This document shows positions 37,993 through 50,800 of a DNA stretch of 64,000 nucleotides, piece after piece (within the stretch, counting starts at the first letter, position 1; each line of letters begins with the position of its first letter). A program made the position numbers and the translations under genes. Under the pieces are notes generated by a model that had not been told where the DNA came from, ran no database searches, and saw nothing but the letters and a program-made list of their open reading frames with translations. The stretch is from Viscum album (lineage: Eukaryota > Streptophyta > Magnoliopsida > Santalales > Viscaceae): assembly GCA_963277665.1 (NCBI GenBank), contig OY728128.1, positions 1,352,666,356-1,352,730,355 of the forward strand. The letters are read 5' to 3'.

Positions 37993-40129
37993 TTATTTAC
38001 TTCCATTCACCTTCAAATTGTGTGGATTTTTTGCCTTCACTTTTATCAGTAGTAAAGTAGCTTTTACTGATGCATGTTGTTCAATTTTCTCAATTTGGCC
38101 TGGTAAAATAGTTAAACATTTGTTTTCATGATGTCCAGGCATTTTACACCTTCCACAGAGTACTTATGAGACACTTGGGTTGTAATTTGTTGAAAACCTC
38201 TCATGAAATTAGAATTCTTCTTCATGTGGAATAATCTATTTACCTTTTTCCTTAACTTTAGCTAGTAATTCATTTTTGGATTTTTGTAGTTCTCTAGCAA
38301 TTTGCAATTGATTAGTATAGATTACTAAACACTCCTTCTTGTAATTTTCTAGCTTGGAGCTTCCACATAGATTCTTCAATTATTTCAAGTTACCCTTCTT
38401 TGGCAACTTACCAAAATTATCTTCAGGAATGTCTTCAATCAATCATGTATTCTTATGGATTAATTCTTCTTTAAATTTGAGATTTCTTCCATTCATTTCC
38501 ATGGATTGTTTATAGTGATCCATGGTATGGAATTTCATTTTATAGTAGAAGCATCTTTTCTTGGTTAAGATTACATCCTTGGAATCTAGCTTAGACTTCT
38601 TCTTGGGAATATTTTGTTTCATAGTTTTCTTGACTTTAGTGTTTTGTATATTACCAATAGAATACTTTTTAACTCTTTTTCCTTTCTACTACCTTTTTAG
38701 TGATATATGCTTCATATCAACATATACATGATGCATGGTCGTAGTAAACCAGCATTCATGATAACTATAACCACTTCTATTTCACACATCATAGAAGTCT
38801 TCAAGATATTAAAATTTACTCTTAGTAGATAGATTCTTCTTAATCTGTGCATTCTTCCTTAACATTCTAGGCTGCTTCATTTATTCACATCTATTTTCCC
38901 TAGATGTAGGCCTTTTACAATTTTCATATGCAGACATATTATGCTAGAAATCATTATCCTGATGCCCAAACTTCCAACAACACCAACAATAGCCAACAAA
39001 TATTCTTCTTTTACTTGTAGTATTAGTCTAGCAAGATTTAGTGCATTTTAATTTCTATAATTTTTTTTCTTTCTTTGGAGCATCCTTTTGGGAGTTTCTC
39101 TTATTAATCATTACAGTATCCACACTTGAAGTTTTTATGGATGTTTTCACATTTTTATCAATCCACAACTTCTAAGATTTTGGTCTTTAACCAGTACTTG
39201 TAGATGAAACTGCATTAGTAGAAATATAAATAATTGGGTTATGGGATACCTTCTTCTTGAAGGATGTTACCATTGGATTAGAGGATGATCTGATTTTCCT
39301 TTTGGAATCATATTTATCAATACAAACTTGAGTTCCAGCACCTCTTCTTTCAAATGTTTGGGAAGTTTCAATTTGGAGTGATTGTTGATTCTTCAATTTC
39401 ACCCCCAGATCTAAACACTTCATGTTGAGGGAGTTCTTCTCATCCTCAACTGATCTTATCTTGATTTCCCAATTCTCATTTGGCTTTATCATTTTTTCTT
39501 CATGCATAATCCTTAATTGTTTAAAATAAATGTCAAGATCCTTTAGCTTGTTGGCATTTTCTTCTAGTTGAGCAGCTTTGACAACCATAAAAACTTTGTG
39601 CAACTTTACAAGTGCATAGAATGATTCAACAAATACGATTTCAAAGAATCATTTCTCACAAATACTTAATTTTAGTTCTTCTGTAATTTGAGCATATCTT
39701 TCATTGCAAAAAGAAATTTTTTCTTCCTTTTCTTTTACAAGTTTTGTGAGAGTGTTTAAAATTACAACCCTTTTAGCCAATACTTCTTCCATGGCATTAG
39801 ATTATTCTTCCAACTATAATTTTTCATCTTGAAGAGCACTAATGCTTGCATTAATGTGTCATGCCACTTTTATAGGGACTTTCTTTAGATGATTTTAGAG
39901 TGCAGTCTGAATATCACTAATTGATCTATCATCATCATAGCTTTAATAGGATTCATCAGAATATTCATAATCATAAAATTAATTATCACATGTTGTACCT
40001 TTCAGATTATCTTTATTAGAAGGTGTTTCCCCATTATTAGTAAGATTATTCTTAATCTTCCTTGGTTGTTTCTTCTTTTTTTTTCTTCTGAGTCTTGGAA
40101 GATATCTCTATTTGAGGTTGTTCACTCAT
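37993..40129 (-). pseudogene. Copia (SIRE-like) gag with three zinc-knuckle motifs, degenerate
   Basis: Starts with ATG at 40129 (MSEQPQIEISSKTQKKKK), about 55 bp after the PBS. A frame slip in the A-run leads into a frame followed to a stop at 37993. It has a Lys-rich start, an acidic Asp/Ser/Tyr stretch (about 39900-39990), then coiled-coil-like Glu/Lys/Leu sequence including an uninterrupted stretch at 39187-39603. Three CX2CX4HX4C-type positions follow in one frame. The first is CWCCWKFGHQDNDF (38947-38988; last Cys is Phe). The second is CFYYKMKFHTMDHY (38512-38553; two Cys are Tyr). The third is CGRCKMPGHHENKC (38116-38157; intact). Several stops intervene. Gag normally packages element RNA. 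No pol follows. Confidence 0.75.
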
Positions 40130-40182
40130 CTCCTCAAATATTCACTTCATAAATACTCCCTTGGATATTTTAGAGGCAACCT

Positions 40183-40195
40183 CCTTTTGATACCA
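40183..40195 (-). other. Primer binding site of the SIRE-like element
   Basis: TGGTATCAAAAGG on the minus strand, two bases after the LTR end. The first eight bases match the plant initiator tRNA-Met PBS TGGTATCAGAGC. Confidence 0.8.
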
Positions 40196-40197
40196 AT

Positions 40198-43100
40198 TGA
40201 AGTTCCTATATTAGTGTGAATCAATGAGAGGGGGAGGGGGTGAATTAGTGATCCCTTTAAATATTTTTACTAATTCATTATTTTCAATTAAACCTGTATG
40301 GATGTTTAAAGGCTCGATCCACTCTTCTTGTGTCTCTCAATCTTACCTCGAATGGTGCAGTAAATGTAAAGGCACTGAACATAAGTATTTACAAGGTTCG
40401 GTTAAAAGACATACTCCTTGTTGTGTTGGTTATTCCCCCCAACATAGATTCTCCACTATAATTAGATTAGTAATTAAAATGGCTGATACAGAGTCCCATT
40501 GTATCTCTCCTGAGTCCCACAAGTGGTTCTTTATATTTTATCCCATAGTGTTACCAAATTCCCACTCGCCTTCTTCAGAGTCCCACTGAAGACTTCTTCT
40601 CCTCCCTGAATCTCACAAAGGTCTTCTAGATCTCAATTCACTCGATCATCTTCCTCCTTTAAGTTTTTTGATTCACTGTAGATGATCTTATTCTCTCTCC
40701 ACATAGGATTTCTGAATCACACTTTCCTTTGTATCTCTTAAATAATCTTCAATAGACTTTGGTAAGGTTTGTTGGCCTTTCTAAATAACTCTGGTCACAT
40801 TTCTAATCATTTCTTAGTCTCAAAAATGATCAGGAAATTATTTCTTCTTCTGATGAAGACCTGGCCTAACTTAGATGTGTGACGATAGTGCACACAACTT
40901 CTTCAAGAATTTAATATGCAAGAATGATCTTACACAATATTAGTATTGTCTTTCTTATTTGATTCTCAAACAATGTCTGCTCAGATAAAAGATCTTCTTT
41001 AACTCTTCCTTGATTCAGTCTCAATTCTCATTCACTTCATTGCATAGATTTCATGGAATCCAAAATTCTTATTTTTGGATATATCAATTAATTATGCTTC
41101 ATGCATCAGTTTCATGGCATTGCTTCTTCTTTTTTACACACATGCACTTAAAATCTTGATTCTTCTTTTATGTGTATTCATGTGTGCATGTGCATTCATT
41201 CATGCATGCACAATATATTTTCTTATTTATTTGAAAACCCCAATGGGTATAACCTTTTGAGCACACACACATCCTCTTGATTTTTCTCACTTAATATCAC
41301 ACACACTTTTTGTATTTGGTTCTTTTCACACACACACTTATTATTTAGTTTAGGTTCAATATAAGTGTTTGTTTATTCAAACTCGAATGGGTTTAGTTCA
41401 TGTGTGTGATATTCCTCTTTCTTCCTCCTTCAAATGTGCACACACAATCCTTTCTTGATTTGTTCTCTTTTTCAAACCTAAATGGGTGTGTTCAATGTAT
41501 GGTTTGTTCTTGAGCACTTGGGTGTCTCAATTCATGCATGTGAATCATGCATGCATTCTCCTATCTCCTTTGTGAAAGCATGAGGCCTTGAATTTTCTTA
41601 AACGAAGCACATGGGTGCTTATGTTCAAAGCAAGCACACACAAGCTCCTACCATCATGTGATCTCCTTCTCCTTCAAGAATGAACTCATGTAACCAACAA
41701 TAATATGTATATATATATATATATATGTTAATATAAGGTTTTTCTTCTTCTTCTTTGTGAAAATAAGAGGGAACGTAGGGTCTTCTTCTTCGTGTAAGGA
41801 GTGCACGTGGTCCGTCTTCATAGAACCAAATATGGTTCTTGGTTCTGCCTTCACAAGGGTGCAACAAGGGTGATCATCACCAGTTTTTTTACCCCTGAGA
41901 AGCTTCTCACAAATCATGACAATGGTTTATAAAACATATCTCTTGTTCATGTGTTTTCCTTCACACAGAGGGTTCGGATCTCCTCTTTCACAAACCAAGA
42001 TAGTTCACGGTTCTCCTTTGTACAAGAGAAGAACAGAACTCCTTCGTGTAGCTAGGATGCATGGAAACACATTTTTCAATGCTATGTTTCTCAAAAATGA
42101 GAGCTTCCTCAATGTTTTCAATATCAAATCCTTGGTCTAGGGTTCTTTATTTATAGGCAAGAATCATTGCGTATCTACACGTTCAAATCCACAGGGTTAA
42201 ATTCTTTGAAATACCATGATCTTCAGGTTTGAATTATTCAAACACGGGATCGAGATATGGCACATAACTCGGTTGTTTCCATTCAATGAGGTCCTTATTC
42301 TCCGTAGTTTTATCCTCACATGAATACATTTTCAAACGCATGAAAATTATCTTCACCATGAAAGCTCGATCGAGGAGATTTCTTCCTAGCCTCAGCAGAT
42401 TCGTGTTGCCTCAACCTCGTTATAACTCTTCATCTCAATTCATGCGTTAAAATTTTAATGCATTCATGAGTTAGTTTCTTCCAGACGATCACTATGCACT
42501 AAATTTGAGCTTCAACAATGGTCGAGAGCTCGATCTCAGTGGATCGGCAGTGGAGATGGAGAGCAGCGGCTTTGGGTGGCCCTTCATGTGGTCGGAGGTT
42601 TAATATGATGCCACAAACATTGGATCAGCTCGGATCGATCACGGATGGCCCTGATTAGAAGGATTAGTGTGAATTTGATGAGCAGCTGAGATCAGGCACG
42701 GGATCAGATGGATGGTGTGTTTCACGTCTGTGTTTTTAAAAACTTGTCCCACATCGAACTCTCATACAGTTTATTCGTGACTTATAAGACTTAGTGTGAT
42801 ATCAACCATTCAATTAGCTCCTCTTCCTCCATTGGTACCACCCTATACTAGATTCTGCGGGTGCGCTCTTAGCACCCACTCTACCTCCTCCAGGCGTGCT
42901 CCTAGCACCCACAGTGCACGGGTTCACCACTGTGCGATCTCCTATGGGCTTATACATGGACCACATGCATTCCTCTTACAGGCATACTCGATAGGCCTCC
43001 CTTGGGCACGGTTGACCCAATGTCCCACATATTCCTGAGGTTGATGTCGGCCAGTGGCCTTTCATGGTTGCCCCTTTGTTTTTGAGTAATCCAAGTAAGC

Positions 43101-43877
43101 ACTTTCTTAACAAATAAAAGTGTAATGGATGGCCAAAATATTCATGAATGGTCACTTATTCAAAAGTCATTCTCATGCACCTTTCCTTCTCTTTTCCTCT
43201 TCTTCATTTCTTTTTGGAACATGAATCCCAAAACACATTACTCTTATTTGTTCTTCCAACTGTGGATGTAACTCTTCTTCAAATCCTCATGCATTGAAAC
43301 AAAATTCATGGAAAATTTTTAGTAAACAATGTGTTGTCCTTAACACATGTCTTGGTCCTTGAAGTTCAGCACAATCAATCATCTGATTTGATTCATAGCC
43401 TTCATCAAATTATAATCCATTGGATGGATCTTCCACTTTCACCATGCAATAGAGTATTTCATGGGGTTCTTCAACTGTTGGAACAATGTGTCATTCTTTG
43501 ACACATGATTTGGAACTTGAGATTAGTTCTAAAATCAACTGAATTTGTTTACCAACTTCATCCAATTAGAAGTTATTGTATGGATTTTCTAAATTCATCA
43601 TGCAATCAAGTATTGAATGGCCTTCTTCAAATGGTTCAACAATGTGTCATCTAGTGACACATGTCTTGGAACTTAGGACCAGCTCACCAATCATCAGATT
43701 TTATTCATAACCTTCATCCAATTATTAAAGTGGAATCTTAAATGAATTAATAACCTCACCACTTAAATCATTGGCACAACTTCCATTATCACCTTTTCAT
43801 GCACATATTGACAACCTATTGACAATTGAATCCTTATTTACTCCTTATTGACAACAAATGAAACACCATGCCCTACA
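40198..43877 (-). repeat. 5' LTR of the SIRE-like element
   Basis: 3680 bp, starting TGTAGGGCATGG at 43877 and ending ...GGAACTTCA at 40198. It is collinear with 33279-36984 along its length (for example TTACAAGGTTCGGTT at 40391 and 33469). It contains an (AT)n run near 41706-41728. Confidence 0.88.
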
Positions 43878-44640
43878 GTATGGGATTCCATATTTTAAAC
43901 CAAGTCATGAATTTTAGATAACATAATTTCCAATTTTCAAAATGAATCTTATAGATTTTAACAATGATCTTCTAGATTTTAATACTGATATTATATATTT
44001 TAACAGTGATCTTTCAGATTTCAACATTGTTGTTCCAGATTTTTTTTCTAGGTTTTTTATGAAAATCACACTGAGTATGTTAATTTTTTTTTTAATTCTA
44101 ATTTCCATGAATGTACAATATGGACTTATGTTCTTTAATAGCTGACATGATTTTATTTATAAAAGTAACAATGTTAGCAAACCATCTGGAAATTATATCG
44201 AGCCTTAACTTCAAAATAAGAAGATGTACCATTGTTCATGTCATAAATAAGTTTGGAACATGCAGAAGAGGTCCAGAAATCCCAATCTGGGTTGATGTGG
44301 TGGCTATGAGAGGGGGGTTCTTCTAGTGACTAAAATGTTGATACATCTACTTAAATACTATTAATTTTAGTATCTAGTAATTTTTCATCAATTAAAATAT
44401 TGTGCAAAAGATTTATAGAATTCCAAAATTTAAACCAAGTCATGTATTTTAGATAATATTATTTATATATTTTAACACCCATCCTCTATATTCTAGTAGT
44501 GATATGCTGGATTTTAACATTGTTGTTCTGGATTTTTTTATTTTGTTTTTTTGTGAAAATTTCAATGAGCATGTCATTTTGTTTTAGAATTATGTATTAT
44601 TCTTTAAATTTTTGAATTAGTTTTTCCTAATAAAACTATG
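43878..44640. repeat. Satellite-like tandem array, right part
   Basis: Continues the array interrupted at 33278. A unit of about 530 bp (43884-44413) is followed by a partial unit (44414 to about 44640). The 43920-44340 sequence aligns with 32765-33230 of the left part. Confidence 0.65.
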
Positions 44641-46226
44641 TTCCCAATAGTAAAAATTTCCATCTCCAATACATAGTTTTTCTATGCTCACTAAATTAGT
44701 CTCAATTTTCATATCAATAAACAGTTGCTTCAAATCATGTCTTCAACTGGATAACACCACAAGAAATTATGTCATCCTCATATTAAATTTATTATTCACC
44801 AACCACCATAATAAGTCAACCCTTTTTATTTGAAGCTTAATCTACAAACATATCATGAAAAAAATTATAAATAAAAGATTGAACAACAATCATATAAAGT
44901 CTAAAATATATACATCACTATAATTAGTCATATCCCTCATGGCATCCCATTCTTCAAGGTATCTAATCAAACGAATTCCACAATAATGACTAAGGAATAA
45001 TAAAAATAAACCCCATTAGATACGAATAATGGATTTAGAAAACATAGCAGTCATAAACATATTATACAAGTTAGATTGCGATTGAACAGATTCATACACA
45101 ACTTTAAATTTTTATGGACAAGATCATAACAATTATGGAAAATGTCACAATGTAGTCACAAATAATCCAACCCATATGAAATTAAATAGATATAATAAAT
45201 CACAACTATATAAAACATTAACTATTTTTTTAACCAAAAAATCAAATGAAGAGTAAGGTCAAATGAAGTATCGTCAAGGAAGAAAACTATTGCTTATCAA
45301 TATCCATAAATTTTGAACCAAGAGAGTTAAGAACATATAGCTTCTCTATTTTTAAGTCCATATAATAGAAAAAAACAACGACTATTCATAAACACGGGGA
45401 AAATGAGTTGATGCTCTACTATGTTGTACCCACCAATGTTAGGCATGACATATAACAAAACATCAATCACTTTCCATTCCTATTTACAAAATATAATTTT
45501 ATCCTACAGTAATAGATTATATCAATTTATGAGACATAATACAATTTTTTTCAAATTATTATATTTCAAAAATCAGTACCATGAATAATGGATCAAATAT
45601 GCGTCTTTCTAGAATTCTAGAAGAACTTTCATTATTTATAAGTGTTCTTGTGATCAAGTTCACCATCTATGATACTAATATTTTCATTTATATAGTATCA
45701 ATAATTTTTATGAAAAATAGTTGATTACAAAGGACACATATACAAACCTTGTTGCTGAGACATTTCCTGGGGCCTAAGAAATGAAACTATATCTTAGTCA
45801 TATGGTAATTAAACATTTCAATAATAATTATACATGTAAAACAAATACCATAATTATACCAAACATAGTATATTAAATCATATTTGTGTAAAATAATAAA
45901 ATTATGAGAGCTTGTGACTCTTTGTTTCCATGACACCTTCCCAAGGTACACCAGTCATAAACCCCCTTTTTCATGTCAATTAATCCTCTAAGTGGTTTTT
46001 GAATGTAGGGTGACTGTTTTTTTTATCTTTATTCATTTTTATTTCCTTAGATATGTTCCCTAGGATATCTCTCTCATGCCTGGTTCAACCTCTTCCTTAG
46101 CATCTTCCACAGTCAAAACCATTGTTTCCACATCTTTTTCATTAAATTCCTCATTCACCTCCACCTCCTCCTCCTACTATTCTTCCATATATTCCTTCAC
46201 CTCTCTAGCTTCCTTTTATTCCTCCT
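44641..46226. other. Unassigned AT-rich sequence with a minus-strand acidic stretch
   Basis: No family recognised. At about 46070-46225 the minus strand reads a Glu-rich stretch (EEEVEVNEEFNEKDVETM, then VEDAKEEVEPGM) with internal stops. This may be a relic of a transposon coding region, or a purine-rich artefact. Confidence 0.3.
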
Positions 46227-47883
46227 TATAACACCCTAAAATTCAGATATATGATTAGCCTTAAATAATAAAATGTGTGTGATATCTTTCTCCACACGCA
46301 ACACCAAACTTAAAAAAAACTGTGATATTTTTAGAGAAAATATAAATATTTAAGAATGATCATTGAAAATAAATCATTGAGTTAGAGGGAATAAAAAGGT
46401 ATAACTATTTTTTGAAATATTTATAGAAAGAAAATAAAGGCCAATTTTAATGAATGAAATTCAATTGGTATAGAAAAAACAACAAATAAAATCATTTCAT
46501 GCTTAAAAATATACTTTTCTAAAATTATTTTTTTAATTTGAAGAAACTAAATATATTATAATTAGATGATGATAAAATATATTGATATTATAAATAATAT
46601 ATTACTAATAAATTAATTATTAATTTATAGGAAATAATAATAAACAAAATTTAATATTTTAAAAATATATTTTTTGATAAGAATAGTTCTCTACAATATT
46701 TTAGGATTTTATTTAAATTATAAAATTTTATAAATTTAATTTTACAAAATGAAAATCATTTATGGATTAATAATAATAATATTTTCCTAATATGAATTTT
46801 TGATATTTTTCTAAAAAATAGTTTTTATGTGCGTAAATGTTAAAATTAAATTTTCCCTACAAATATTAATTTTATTTGATAAAATGAAATTTATATTTAG
46901 AATTAGTATGTATTAATTATGTAACTATTAAAATATTATTTTTAGATATTTAAAATAAATTACTTAGGATAAAGATTAATTACCAAGATAAAAGTAAAAT
47001 GGTTGTTTTTAAAGAATTAATTTTATAAGAGTTATATAATATTTATCTAAATAAATTAAATTAATATACTTTAAAATATGAATCTAATAATTAATTTAAA
47101 CACTTAAAAAATATAAACACTCATTAAATTAATAATTAATATGAAATATGGATACAAACACTTGATATATAAAAAGACATTTTTCTATAAATTTAATTTT
47201 TCTTATATCTTATGTTTTAATTTCAAAGTTAATTTTATCATATTTAGAAATTGAATTAGGTTAAATGGATCCCAAATTAAAATTCATCATGTCAGAATTT
47301 GGTAATAAGTTTCATATTATATTTCTAGTAATAAAATAGTTACCATGGTTAATTTTTAATCATGATTATTAAGGGTAAAATGGGTAAATGAGGCATCTCA
47401 AATTTTTAATAATTAAAAGTTCATATAAACATTATAGAAAGAATTTTTAGGTATAAAATTAATACCCACATGTTTTACCTACCATTTATCCACCTAAATC
47501 ACCTAACTCTCATGAAATTCCATTTTTATCTCTTACCTAACATTATTTTCCAAAGATTCCCCCCACTTTTTCACCTATAAAAGAAGATCACATACTCCCA
47601 CTTCAAGATACTAATATAGTATGAAATTACCATTAAACTCTACCAAATTTACTTCTTATATATCCCTGATACATGTTTGGTATCCCATATCCTCAACAAA
47701 GTGCCTCAATTCCTTTATTTACAAAGGATACTTCAAGAGAAGATCTAAATTCTCAATATAAGTATCACTTACCCTTTTACTTTTATTCTTTATCCTTCTC
47801 ATCCACCATCCTACAAAATAATTCTAAAAATATTTATTTAATTATAATAGTATAAATAATATACTAAAATGTTATTGTATTTA
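46227..47883 (+). repeat. Older gypsy-type LTR, 5' part (split by insertion)
   Basis: Starts TATAACACCCTAAAATTC (decayed TGTAACACCC). It has a TATAAAAG box at 47576-47583 preceded by C-rich sequence, like the related LTRs. Similarity resumes at 59380 with the motif zone, so the element at 47884-59379 inserted into this LTR. Confidence 0.6.
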
Positions 47884-50800
47884 TGTAATATCTGAGTTTT
47901 TAAAAAGAGACAATATGTTCGATAGCGTACATAATATGCCGCATCGAACTTAAGAATTATTATGTTACCTTAAAAACCTAGATGTTAAAATGGTGGTAAT
48001 GAACGGTATTAATTGATTTATGAAAAAAAATTACACGTGCATTCAATTAATTCTTTTGTGAACAATTATTTATTAATGAAAATAAAACCCTTTTTAATTA
48101 AAATGAAATGTTTTTTCTGAAAAACTATTTAAATGAAAATAAGAGAGTTTATAAAATAATAAAATCACTCTTTATGGATTTTATTAATGAAATATATATT
48201 TAATATATTAAATAAATGTTTAAAATTCATCTTATATGTTTTCTAAATAGGATATAAGAACAAATTCAATTTTACGGATAAAATGAGAGTTTTTCTAAAA
48301 ATGTAGTTTTACCGCCTTTTTATGACGAACCCATTTTAAATATAGATTTTAAAGATTTTATAATTACTTTTAGAAAAAATAAAATTATTATTTGGAAGTG
48401 GGACATCAAAATTTTCTTTGATTACATTTTTGGTATTTTTCTGATAATATTCATTTTTTAATGAATAGTGAAAAATACTATATTTTAATTTAAAACTGTT
48501 TTTTCATCTGATTTATTTGTAAAAAAATGTTATCCTTTTAATTGGTTTTAAAATATGATTAGATTATGTTTTTATCATTTAATCTAATTTTGGTCATTTT
48601 AAGTAATTTTATATTGAAATTAGATATAAACGCACATCAATCTTTTGATGGTTTTAACTTTTAAAAAACTCATTTTCTTGCTTTGACAATAGGAATTAAT
48701 TTTAAATTAATTACTTCAACTTATTTGTTTTGAATTTTGAAAAACGGATTCCATATTTGGAATCAGCGGATCCAAATTATGTTAAAAGTTTACTTTTATT
48801 ATTTTTTTGATATTATGAATAGTAACTATGGTAATTTTTATTTACCATAGTTAAAGGTAAATTGGGTAAATTAGGGTAACAAACAATATGATAAAGATAA
48901 TAAAATTACCCTAAAACTTGAAAAATTCATAATTGATTAATTAAAGTCAAAAAATATCCCCTAAGGGTCAGATTTGAATCATTTAATGGACTTTTGTTCA
49001 TGAAAGTGATGTAGTTATTATTTAAGAAAAAGAAAGTGACAACATGTCACTCTCTTATCTCTTATAAGTATAATAATTTTAATGTAGTGATAAACTTGAT
49101 GAAACATGGAACATTAATAGTTTCCAGTAATATAATGAAATTATATACATCATGTGAATTTATTTATAATTTATAGATATTAAATAATTAACATAAATAT
49201 TGACACATTTGTGATAGAATAATTATTTTAATAAGAGAAATATCAAATAAATGAAATTATAAATAGTACATTAAATATTATTTGAAATAATTTTTTTCAT
49301 AAAAAAATATTTATAGGTTAATATTTCATGTTATAAGAGTATTAAATGTTGTTTTTATAAGTTATATCCATGTTTGGATTTTATTTAAATTCAATGAAAT
49401 GAATAGTGTAAAAATAGAAACTATCGATATTTTATAAAAATAATATTTTATTAAATTATTTAGAAATCATAAATATATTTTAAAATTACAAAGTATATAT
49501 TATAAAGTCAAATGGTTAATTAAGTTTCCAATTATGGTAAATTTACCCCATATAAGTGAAACTAATAGCCTCTTAATAATTAAAATGTTATTACCTCAAT
49601 TAAAATTAAAAGAGAGTAGTTAAGGGTAAAATGAAAAGATAAGGTTTAAAATAAAATAAATACATCTATAAAAATTATTGGATGAGATTATTTATAACTA
49701 TCCTCATATTATATTCTAAATAAATTAGTTTTGTACCATTTGAATCAAAATTTATTTTATATTAATTTAATACGTTTTATAATTCCAAGGGTGCCCCTCC
49801 CCTCCCCTATAAAAAGGCACTCATTCCTATCTATTACTCAAACTTCAAAATCCTTTTGGTTTGGAAAATCTCTACCCAAAACTCTTCCTAGAATCCCTCC
49901 CCACATTCTAGAATCCTCTTTTAGGTCAGATTTCCTCCCAAGAAATCCTTTTGGTATAAACCAAAACAAGTTACCCGATTAAGAGGTAACACCTTCTCTC
50001 GTGATTTTTAGTTTATTTTCCATTATCCACTCCATATAATCTTCTTATTTTATGATTACATAACAATTCCATTATCATAAATATACTAGTATGTTTTTAT
50101 TATAATTTTTTAACCTAAAATTACACAAACCTCTATTTAATGGGTAACGAACATATTGTTTCTGTGTACGGAGAACTACTGCCTCACGAAACGATGATTG
50201 TTTAATTTTCTCCTACCAACTCTCATGGTGGCCATTATATGGAAAATATATTTCTATATGATATATATTATATTTATATTGTCTCTATTCTTCTGTAATT
50301 TTTATATAGAATATACCTTTATGCTTTCCATGTTGTGTAAATATGATAATTTCACTTTAGGAAGTATGGATTGTCACCCCCTCAAAGTGATATGAATCAT
50401 TCATTTTATACATAGAATGTATAAAGGATGGTTTTATTAAACCTATGATACATATATTAAAATAATATAATACTTTAAATTATAATTTAATTCTTATTCT
50501 TTTAATACAACAAATAAATGAAAGTTGTGTTCTTGCGTACGTACGGCCTACCATCTCCATAAACGGTGCATTTCATTTCTTATCTCCAAATATTATGGAA
50601 TTTTATAAATAAATATCTATTGTATATATATGATATTTAAATCATGAATATTATTCTGTAGATTATTAAATTCTTACCACATGTACAATTTACATTAAAA
50701 CAAGTTCATTTTTTACTCAAGTAACAAATATTGACAAAACGTCCGATATGAACTTAAATAATTATGTAATTTTTATAACATGGTAATAAGTGATATAAAA

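Larger units (their letters stand above)
33279..43877 (-). mobile_element. SIRE/Maximus-like Ty1/copia retrotransposon, gag-only, complete ends
   Basis: A 10.6-kb element with identical 5-bp target duplications GTATG at 33274-33278 and 43878-43882. Read on the minus strand it has a 5' LTR (43877-40198), PBS TGGTATCAAAAGG, a broken gag frame (40129-37993), PPT ATAAAAAGGGGGAGAT, and a 3' LTR (36984-33279). The LTR end (reverse complement of TGAATCACTGAGAGGGGGAGG), PBS and PPT match the SIRE/Maximus lineage as I know it. The internal region is only 3.2 kb with no RT, RNase H or integrase, so it would depend on an autonomous partner. It is inserted in the satellite. Confidence 0.87.

Noticed and set aside
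39187..39603. 138-codon minus-strand coiled-coil ORF as a host protein
   Set aside because: It is in frame with zinc-knuckle motifs and sits between the PBS and PPT of a complete copia element, so it is a gag fragment.
44641..46226. FAR1/MULE-type coding region from the acidic minus-strand stretch
   Set aside because: Only a Glu-rich stretch with stops; no DNA-binding, catalytic or SWIM motif follows.
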